From NCBI RefSeq assembly GCF_039543385.1, contig NZ_BAABJQ010000009.1, forward strand, positions 124,001-188,000: a DNA stretch of 64,000 bases. Direction: 5' to 3'. The first letter of the stretch is position 1. The number at the start of each line of letters is the position of its first letter. Below, in pieces: positions 58,190 through 64,000 of this stretch. A model generated the notes under the pieces. That model was given only the letters and a program-made list of their open reading frames with translations. It did not search any database and was not told the DNA's origin. This DNA comes from Rugosimonospora acidiphila (GTDB lineage: Bacteria; Actinomycetota; Actinomycetes; Mycobacteriales; Micromonosporaceae). The translations under genes were made by a program, and so were the position numbers.

Positions 58190-58929
58190 GCCGGGTGACC
58201 GGGCCCGCCGCGGGCGTCAACACCGCCGACGTCGCCGGCACCACCATCCGCTACCGCGAACTCGGCGACCCCGGCGCGGCGCCGGTGGTTCTGCTGCACG
58301 GCGGCAGCAGCAGCGCGGCCACCTGGGATCGGCTCACCGTCGCGCTGGTATCGGCCGGCCGCCGCACCATCGCCGCCGATCTGCGCGGCCACGGCGGCAG
58401 CTCGCGTACCCCGGCCTATCCGCTCGACGGCTTCCGCGACGACATTCTCGGGCTCCTGGACGCCCTCGACCTGGGCCGGGTGGCGCTGGTGGGGCACTCG
58501 CTGGGCGCGCACACCGCGTCGCTGATCGCCCAGCGGCAGCCGGAGCGCGTCACGCATCTGGTCCTGGAGGAGCCTCCCGTGCCGGCCCGCGAGCCGTCCG
58601 GCGATCACGGACTGTCCACCGCGCGGTTCCTGCTGCCCGCACTGGCCCTGCTCACCCTGCGGCGCGGCTTCGATCCGCGGGCGGTCACCTCGCCGGTGCG
58701 GCAACTGCGCGCCGCCGATCCCGCGTGGTGGCACCGGCTGGCGTCGATCGCCTCGCCCACCCTGCTGATCTCCGGTGGCCCGCGCAGCCACACGCCGGCG
58801 CGGCGGCTGGCGGAGGTGGCCCGGACGATCCCGCGCGCCCGGCTGGTCACCATCCCGGTGGGTCACCGCGTGCACAGCCACGACCCCTCGGGGTTTCAGG
58901 CCGCCGTGGTGCCGTTCCTCACCGGCTGA
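58186..58929 (+). CDS. Alpha/beta hydrolase
   Basis: 247 residues from GTG 58186. Fold landmarks: VVLLHGGSSSAATWDRLTVA (oxyanion HGG), ADLRGHGGSSRTP, nucleophile LVGHSLGAHTAS (GHSLG), ISGGPRSHTPARRL and late His in IPVGHRVHSHDPSGF. The acid residue is likely in the SGGPRSH segment but Asp is replaced, so it should be checked. Cytoplasmic. Operon partner of the TetR gene; could act on the regulator's ligand, an ester or lactone (inference). Confidence 0.88.
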   Translation: MSRVTGPAAGVNTADVAGTTIRYRELGDPGAAPVVLLHGGSSSAATWDRLTVALVSAGRRTIAADLRGHGGSSRTPAYPLDGFRDDILGLLDALDLGRVALVGHSLGAHTASLIAQRQPERVTHLVLEEPPVPAREPSGDHGLSTARFLLPALALLTLRRGFDPRAVTSPVRQLRAADPAWWHRLASIASPTLLISGGPRSHTPARRLAEVARTIPRARLVTIPVGHRVHSHDPSGFQAAVVPFLTG

Positions 58930-59121
58930 ACCCTTCGCGGCGCGGACCTCGGAGGCGGGTTACGGGTGGCCGGGGCGGGGGGTATCGTGTGGCTCGGCGG
59001 GTTCTCCGGCCGCCTCTGGGTCCGCGGGCAGGGCTGCAAGCTCACCGGTTTGATCACACCACTGACGGCAGGTCTTTCCGGCCCGATGTCGCGGACCCGC
59101 GGGCACCGAGGAAGGACTGCC

Positions 59122-60621
59122 ATGTCCGATCGATCCCGTTCGCTGCCCGATCAGCCGAATCTCCGGTACCTGAAGATCGAGGCCAAGCGACGCCTGTCCG
59201 CCGGGGAGTTCCCCAGCCTTCACGATGCGCAGCTGGCCATCGCCCGCGAGCACGGGCTGTCGAGTTGGGCCGCGCTGAAGGCGACCGTCGAGGCCGCCGA
59301 GGCCCGGTTCCCCGCGCTGGGGCACGTGCGATGGGTGGCCGACCGCTTCGCCGGCGCCGACGACCCGGGCTGGGCCGCGCCCGAAGGCGACGAACTCCGC
59401 GACCACTTCGATGAGCACTACCTGTCCCTGGTTCCGGCGCAGAAGCTGATCGGGACGCTGCGCTCGTTGGCACCGCGGCTGCGCGCGGACCTCGTCGTCT
59501 CCCACACCACCCCGTTGGCGGTACGCGCGCAGATCGCCGACCTGCGGGTCGAGGCCGCGGCCCGGCCCGACCCGCCGCACCGGCTCGCCACGCTGAGCGT
59601 GTACCCGCTGGGCCAGCGGGTGACCGACCCCCGGACCGCCGCACCGGCTACCCGCTCCTCCACCGGGGCGCCCGCCCGGGCGGTGCGGGTGGCGGAGGAG
59701 TCGTTCGCCGAACTGGGTCTGGTCGGCCTCGCGCTGGCCGGTCGCGACCGGGACGATGAGACTCCATTGTGGACGGTGGTGCGTGGCTGGGCGCAACTCG
59801 ACCGCAACGAGCCGCTGCACGCCGACCACCGGTTCCCCGCGTACGGGGTGAGCAAGCTGGTCACCTCGACGGCGGTGCTGCGGCTCGTCGCCGAGGGCCG
59901 CGTCGACCTGGACGGCCCGGCGAACGCGCACCTGCGCACGCTCCGGCTGGACGACGGCGGAGTCACCGTACGGGAACTGCTCACTCACACCGGCGGCGTG
60001 GTCAGCCCGGACGAGCGGTTCGCCGACGCCATTATCGACCCGGTGGCGCCGCTCGGCCACACGGTCTCCTGCGACAACCGCCGCGGCAGCCTGGTGCCCA
60101 GCGACGGCGGGTACGCGGTGCTCGGACAGCTCATCGCCGACGTCACCGGTGCCCCGTACCCGGAGGCGGCCGCCGCCCTGGTGCTGGAGCCGACCGGCAT
60201 GGTCGGGTCGTGGTTTCCGGTGCGGTGGCCGGAGAACGACGCGATCGGCGGTCACCTGCTGTCCGGCGACGGCTCGTTCGTCGGCGCACCGCGCCAGGTG
60301 TGCACCCTGCCGGCCGCCGGCGGCCTGTGGAGCACCGCGCCGGACCTCGTGCGCTTCGGCCTGGCCTGGTCGTCCCTGCTGCCCGACGAACTCGTCCGGG
60401 AGGCACTGCGTCCCCAGGTGGCGCAGCCCAGCGGCGCGAGCGTGGGCCTCGGCTGGCTCATCAACGAGGCGAAGGACCTGTACGGGCACCCCGGGACCGG
60501 CCCCGGCGCCGCCGCGTCGCTGACCATCCGGCTCGGTACCGGTGCGGTCACGGCCGTGTGCACCAACCGGCAGGTGCCCATCGAACCCGTCAACGCCCGC
60601 CTCATCCGCACCGCCGGCTGA
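59122..60621 (+). CDS. Serine-hydrolase/beta-lactamase-fold protein lacking the SxxK serine
   Basis: 499 residues from ATG 59122 (SD GAGGAAGGA). Residues 8-58 are the helical module often found before enzymes in these genomes (LRYLKIEAKRRLSAGEFPSL). Residues 75-180 resemble the N-terminal domain of ORF12/Cpe-like proteins (HYLSLVPAQKLIGTLRSLAP). The beta-lactamase domain (195-499) has F-PAY-G242-V-S-K245 where SxxK is expected, so the nucleophile is Gly; the second motif is S327-D-G (PSDGGY). HPGTGPGAA stands for the KTG/HTG motif. Activity is therefore doubtful, unless Ser244 substitutes. Function unknown. Confidence 0.82.
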   Translation: MSDRSRSLPDQPNLRYLKIEAKRRLSAGEFPSLHDAQLAIAREHGLSSWAALKATVEAAEARFPALGHVRWVADRFAGADDPGWAAPEGDELRDHFDEHYLSLVPAQKLIGTLRSLAPRLRADLVVSHTTPLAVRAQIADLRVEAAARPDPPHRLATLSVYPLGQRVTDPRTAAPATRSSTGAPARAVRVAEESFAELGLVGLALAGRDRDDETPLWTVVRGWAQLDRNEPLHADHRFPAYGVSKLVTSTAVLRLVAEGRVDLDGPANAHLRTLRLDDGGVTVRELLTHTGGVVSPDERFADAIIDPVAPLGHTVSCDNRRGSLVPSDGGYAVLGQLIADVTGAPYPEAAAALVLEPTGMVGSWFPVRWPENDAIGGHLLSGDGSFVGAPRQVCTLPAAGGLWSTAPDLVRFGLAWSSLLPDELVREALRPQVAQPSGASVGLGWLINEAKDLYGHPGTGPGAAASLTIRLGTGAVTAVCTNRQVPIEPVNARLIRTAG

Positions 60622-60648
60622 GCCCGGGCACGATCGGCGGCGTCCCGG

Positions 60649-60685
60649 CCGCGGTACCGCGGTGGGTCCGGCCGCGGTACCGCGG
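60649..60685. repeat. Two identical 14-bp palindromes
   Basis: CCGCGGTACCGCGG at 60649-60662 and again at 60672-60685, within a directly repeated CCGGCCGCGGTACCGCGGTG block. Located 27 bases after the serine-hydrolase stop; possible terminator or binding site. Confidence 0.75.
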
Positions 60686-60813
60686 TGGCTCCGGCGGCGG
60701 TGGGTCCGGCGGCGGGTTGTGCGAGCGGTGCCGGTCGTGGCCTACTGGCTGGGTGCACCGCTATCGGCGAGCTACACCCGGTCCGTCGCCGGGCAGGCGG
60801 GGGCGCGGCGGCG

Positions 60814-62424
60814 ATGCCTGAGCCGGACCTCGTCACCCGCATCCGCACCAAGGGCGGCCCGCTGCAGGATCTGCTGGTCCAGCTCGACCTGCACCGGGTC
60901 CTCACCGTCGCCCAGCTCGCCAGGGCCACCGGCACGACCGGGCGCACCGTGCGCTCCCGGCTGGAGCGCCTGCGGGGGGCCCGGCTCGTCGACGGGACGC
61001 CCGACTGGACACCCGACGGCGGAACATCGCACTGGTGGCTGAGCGCCGCCGGCGCCCGGCTGATCGAGGGCACCCGCGTGGGTTACCGCTGGATCGCGCC
61101 GTCGGGGGTCAGCGCCGTGCACGCGGCCGCGACCGCGGAGGTGTGGCTGGCGCTGCGCGAGTACGGCCCCGCCGCCGGGATCGAGCTGACCGGCTGGCGC
61201 AGCGGCCCGGCCGGCCGGCAGGGGTGGGAGCCGACCGACCGGAGCCCCGGGCGGCTGTGGCTGACCCCGGACGCGGTCGCCCGCCTGAGCCTGACCGGCC
61301 CGGACCACAACGGCGCCGGCACGGTGGCGTTCATCGAGGTCGATCTGGCCTCGACGAACGGGGACGCGCTGCAAAAGCGGGTCAGGCGCTACCTGGCCTA
61401 CGCCCGGGACCAGGCGTGGGCCGAGACGTATCCGCACTGTCCGGCCCTGTTGCTGCTGACCACCACCGAGGCTCGGGCCGCGAGGTTGGCACGCGCGGCC
61501 GGCCGGTTGCTCGACGCCGATCCGGACACGAAGGATTCCCTACTGGTGGCCGCCTGCGCCGCCGTACACGAACCGCACCGCGCCGTGCGGGAGGCGTGCT
61601 GGACGGTACCGGGCCCGACCGACGCGGACGTGACCCTCGCCGAGCTGCTGGGCCACCGGCTGGCCGCCGCCGCGATCGCCCGCGACCGGGTCGCCGACCC
61701 CGACCGCGCGGACCAGGCCTGGTGGCTGTGGCGGGCGGCCGTCTCACCCCGGGCCCAGGAGCAGCTGGCCGACGAGGCCGCCACCGAGGCGCTGCGCTAC
61801 CTGGCCGCCGATCCCGGCGGGCTGCTGGACATGGACCCCGAGCTGGCCGAGCAGGTGTTGGCCTGGTGGGCTCCGCACGACGGGCGCGGACTGCGCGACG
61901 CGCCCCACCGGCTGCGGCAGCTGCTGCACGAGCGGCACCGCCAGCTGTGGATCGAGCACGCCCGGTCGCTGCTGGTTGCCGCCGGTTCGGCCACCGGCGA
62001 CGACCCGCTCCTGGCCGGCATCGCCCGGCAGCTCGCCGAGGGCCGGCTGCTGTCCGCCAGCCAGGTGGCCCAGTTGGACCGGCCGGCGGGCAGCGTCCGG
62101 ACCCGGGTCCAGCGCGCGGTGCTGGGAGACTACGAGGCCGGCCGGGACCGAGCGGTGGACGCTCAGATCCAGGCCCTGGGCTGGCGGGCCCGTCGCCGCG
62201 CCGACCGCGCGCAGTTGGCCGACGCGTACGACGCGGCACGGCTGCTGGTCTGCGACACGTGCGCCCTGGTCTACCCGCGTCACGACGATGCCGGTGCGGA
62301 ACGGTACATCGCCGGTGACGGCTGCGCGCACTGCGCCGTGGGCCGTCTCACCGGGTACGGCCGGGCCACCGCGGTGCCCACCCTCGCCCGGCGGCTGGAC
62401 CTCATCCGGGGCCAGCTGCCGTAA
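60814..62424 (+). CDS. Replication-relaxation family protein with C-terminal zinc ribbon
   Basis: 536 residues from ATG 60814. N-terminal winged helix (LQLDLHRVLTVAQLARATGT-like; RTVRSRLERLRGARLVDGTP, HWWLSAAGARLIEG), then the restriction-like core of PF13814 (VAFIEVDLASTNGDALQKRV then RRYLAYARDQAW; Glu and Asp near the EVD motif). The family is usually about 250-300 aa; here 250 extra helical residues and a CDTC...CAHC zinc ribbon follow. Homologues occur on actinobacterial plasmids and integrative elements, but no integrase, att site or transfer gene is adjacent. Role in replication is inferred from the family name only. Confidence 0.8.
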   Translation: MPEPDLVTRIRTKGGPLQDLLVQLDLHRVLTVAQLARATGTTGRTVRSRLERLRGARLVDGTPDWTPDGGTSHWWLSAAGARLIEGTRVGYRWIAPSGVSAVHAAATAEVWLALREYGPAAGIELTGWRSGPAGRQGWEPTDRSPGRLWLTPDAVARLSLTGPDHNGAGTVAFIEVDLASTNGDALQKRVRRYLAYARDQAWAETYPHCPALLLLTTTEARAARLARAAGRLLDADPDTKDSLLVAACAAVHEPHRAVREACWTVPGPTDADVTLAELLGHRLAAAAIARDRVADPDRADQAWWLWRAAVSPRAQEQLADEAATEALRYLAADPGGLLDMDPELAEQVLAWWAPHDGRGLRDAPHRLRQLLHERHRQLWIEHARSLLVAAGSATGDDPLLAGIARQLAEGRLLSASQVAQLDRPAGSVRTRVQRAVLGDYEAGRDRAVDAQIQALGWRARRRADRAQLADAYDAARLLVCDTCALVYPRHDDAGAERYIAGDGCAHCAVGRLTGYGRATAVPTLARRLDLIRGQLP

Positions 62425-62519
62425 CGGCGGGTCGCGGGTCGGCGGGTCGCGGGTCGCTCAGGCATTCGAGAAAAGCGACGGACAGACCGCCGGCTGAGTC
62501 GCTCGGCGGAAACCCGGCC

Positions 62520-64000
62520 TCATCCGTCGCGAACGTCGAGGCGGGTACGGGTGCGGACGCCGTCGGGCCACTCGACCCGCACGTCCAGCCACTCGCCCGC
62601 CCCGTCGAGCGTCGCTCGGCAGGCACCGGATCGCGACGGTCCATCCACACCGGACAGTTCGACCAGCGCCGCCACCCAGGTCGCCGGGCGGACCGGGTAA
62701 TCCAGCCACGGCACCCGCACCGGAGCGCCGAGCGGACCGCCGTCCTCATGAACGGTGGTGCCCTCGGTGCCCTCGCCGATCAGGCTCACCACGCGGGAGG
62801 TGAGGCCGCCGGTGACCGGCCAGCCGCCGACGCGCAGCCGCACCGTGGCCGGATCGAGCCCGCCGGCCGGCTCGCCCACCCGTACCAGGCGCACCTCGTG
62901 GGCGCCGCGCACCAGCGAGAAGACGGTCAGCCGGGCGGCCGGGCGGCACCGCCCCGCCCGACCCTCCCCGTAGTCGCGCTGCCCCGGTTCGATGGTCACC
63001 CAGTGCGCCATCGTGGTCGACCCGGCCACCCCCAGCGCGGCATCACTCCCACCCTTTTCGGGAAGGCCGCCGCCCTCCCCCAGAAGGCCGTCGTCGGGGG
63101 CGCTCGCGACGTCGTCGGGGGCGCTCGCGACGTCGTCGGGGGCGCCGTCGACGCGGACGGTGAGCGTGCGCATTCCGGTGCGGTGCGTCGTCGCGCCGGC
63201 ATCGTCGACCAGGACCACCGACTGGTCGACCGGCGCGGCCCAGCCCCCGTCGTCGAGCAGCGGACTGGTCGCGGTCGAGTAGCCGAGCCGCGCGTACAGC
63301 GGGGAATCGGCCAGCGTCCGGCCCTCGTCCGCGTGGTCCGTGCCGTGGTTGACGACCCGCACTATGCCGTCGGCCCGGGTGCCGGCGATCAGCCAGCCCG
63401 GCGCGGCCACCGCGCGCAGCACGTCACCGGTCTCGACCGGCAGCGGCTCGGGCGGCGCCGTCCACACGGGATGGTCGGCCGGCAGCGCGATGCCCAGCAG
63501 TCCCTTGCTGGCCCAGTACGGCGAGGCGGGGCCCGAGTACGACTGGGCGAGCCGCGGCCACGACGCGTGCCAGCCGACGGTGAGCAGGCCGCGATCGTCC
63601 GGCGCACCGTGCCGGATGAAGTGCCCGACGACGCGGGCCGCGGCGTGCCGCAGCTGGCCCGGCGCCACGGAGGGCACGCCCGCCAGCGCACCGACCCAGA
63701 ACGGTGCCGCCGCGGCGAACCGGTAGGTGAGGCTGCGTCCCTGGATCAGCGGGGAGCCGTCCGCGCCGACGAGCGTCACGGCGTCGCGCAGGAAGGCGTC
63801 GAGCGCCCGGACGTCGGCGTCGCGCCGCGCGGCGGCGAGGTCTGCGGCGCCGGACATGCGGGCCCACAACGCCGGGTAGAGGTGCAGCGCCCAGCCGCCG
63901 TAGTGGTCGTACGCCCGGGTGGGCCCGTCCGACAGCCAACCGCCCGAGCGCCGGAACGAGTCGTGCTCGGCGAGGTCCTCCGCCATCTCCCGGGCCGACC
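62520..64000 (-). CDS. DUF2264 domain protein, 5' end beyond the window
   Basis: Visible C-terminal 493 residues. (alpha/alpha) barrel-type repeats: GGWLSDGPTRAYDHYGGWAL, HLYPALWARMSGAADLAAAR, VGHFIRHGAPDDRGLLTVGW, YSGPASPYWASKGLLGIALP, all characteristic of DUF2264, which is found in bacterial and fungal carbohydrate-utilisation clusters. The second half is a beta-sandwich. A 21-base repeat (63088-63145) encodes SAPDDVA copies within it. Reading continues to the last base without a start codon. Probably acts on a polysaccharide; reaction unknown. Confidence 0.87.
   Translation of the reverse strand, partial: SAREMAEDLAEHDSFRRSGGWLSDGPTRAYDHYGGWALHLYPALWARMSGAADLAAARRDADVRALDAFLRDAVTLVGADGSPLIQGRSLTYRFAAAAPFWVGALAGVPSVAPGQLRHAAARVVGHFIRHGAPDDRGLLTVGWHASWPRLAQSYSGPASPYWASKGLLGIALPADHPVWTAPPEPLPVETGDVLRAVAAPGWLIAGTRADGIVRVVNHGTDHADEGRTLADSPLYARLGYSTATSPLLDDGGWAAPVDQSVVLVDDAGATTHRTGMRTLTVRVDGAPDDVASAPDDVASAPDDGLLGEGGGLPEKGGSDAALGVAGSTTMAHWVTIEPGQRDYGEGRAGRCRPAARLTVFSLVRGAHEVRLVRVGEPAGGLDPATVRLRVGGWPVTGGLTSRVVSLIGEGTEGTTVHEDGGPLGAPVRVPWLDYPVRPATWVAALVELSGVDGPSRSGACRATLDGAGEWLDVRVEWPDGVRTRTRLDVRDG
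63088..63145 (-). repeat. 21-bp in-frame repeat in the DUF2264 gene
   Basis: CGTCGTCGGGGGCGCTCGCGA occurs almost three times, encoding the PDDVASA unit in a surface loop; frame preserved. Confidence 0.85.

Noticed and set aside
60814..64000. Possible integrative element or plasmid remnant suggested by the replication-relaxation protein.
   Set aside because: No integrase, attachment repeats, relaxase, FtsK-like or tRNA gene was seen; a single family name is insufficient.

Overview
The window is very GC-rich chromosomal DNA with strong purine Shine-Dalgarno sequences, many GTG starts, frequent 1-4 base stop/start overlaps and actinobacterial families (mycothiol-dependent maleylpyruvate isomerase-like enzyme, DUF222/HNH protein, replication-relaxation protein, paired ClpP subunits, DUF4259). 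It is most likely a filamentous actinomycete, plausibly Micromonosporaceae; the genus cannot be read from sequence alone. No rRNA, tRNA, CRISPR array, intact insertion sequence or prophage was seen. LAYOUT. 0-6.1 kb: a six-gene minus-strand operon for a sugar or sugar acid: lipoprotein binding protein, ATPase, permease, enolase-superfamily dehydratase/racemase, a second binding protein without a signal peptide, and a ROK regulator cut by the window edge. A 24-bp near-perfect palindrome lies at its promoter. 6.4-9.5 kb: small orphan genes (possible ADP-ribosyltransferase-like protein, DHFR-like reductase, VOC, YCII) and a rhomboid protease. 9.6-14.3 kb: a secreted sedolisin with a ricin-type lectin domain, a PadR regulator coupled to a many-pass membrane protein, and a decayed DHFR-like gene. 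14.5-18.6 kb: HNH/DUF222, Nudix, an RmlD-like reductase with an in-frame repeat, and a MarR regulator. 18.7-26.9 kb: a fusion of a luciferase-like monooxygenase to a berberine-bridge-type FAD oxidase, then two large proteins of unknown function (1207 aa with central hydrophobic segments and C-terminal NHL-like blades; 611 aa pentapeptide-repeat) closed by a perfect hairpin.  26.9-34 kb: secreted propeller-like repeat protein, PhoD phosphatase, DUF4259, patatin, a membrane-anchored His-rich protein, a quinone-oxidoreductase-like enzyme and a nucleosidase. 34.3-36.2 kb: an accessory clpP pair facing an XRE regulator of ClgR/PopR type that ends in Leu-Ala-Ala. 36.8-41.6 kb: a secreted subtilisin-like protein whose active-site motifs look like a sedolisin, and a CE1/PHB-depolymerase-type esterase with xylan-regulator-like palindromes upstream, beside two gene remnants. 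41.7-48.8 kb: Pro-rich anchored protein, MDMPI-like enzyme, aldo/keto reductase, Tat-exported M20 hydrolase, and a divergent FAD monooxygenase/TetR pair with two clear operators. 48.9-54.4 kb: a decay zone with three broken genes surrounding an MFS exporter, a tandem pair of identical 13-codon cationic micro-ORFs, a Rieske lipoprotein and an acetyltransferase. 54.4-64 kb: GT39-type membrane protein, Sir2 deacylase, TetR/alpha-beta hydrolase operon with operator, a beta-lactamase-fold protein lacking its usual nucleophile, a replication-relaxation family protein and a partial DUF2264 gene. THEMES. Secreted hydrolases (two proteases, phosphatase, esterase, M20 enzyme) and sugar uptake fit a saprophytic lifestyle. 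Many intergenic gaps carry their own short tandem repeat, and transcription units often end in long perfect hairpins. The most original signals are the duplicated micro-ORF behind the MFS gene (51.6-51.9 kb), the two-gene 1207-aa/pentapeptide unit (21.3-26.9 kb), the S8-like protease with a sedolisin-like triad, and the clpP pair with its degron-bearing regulator.
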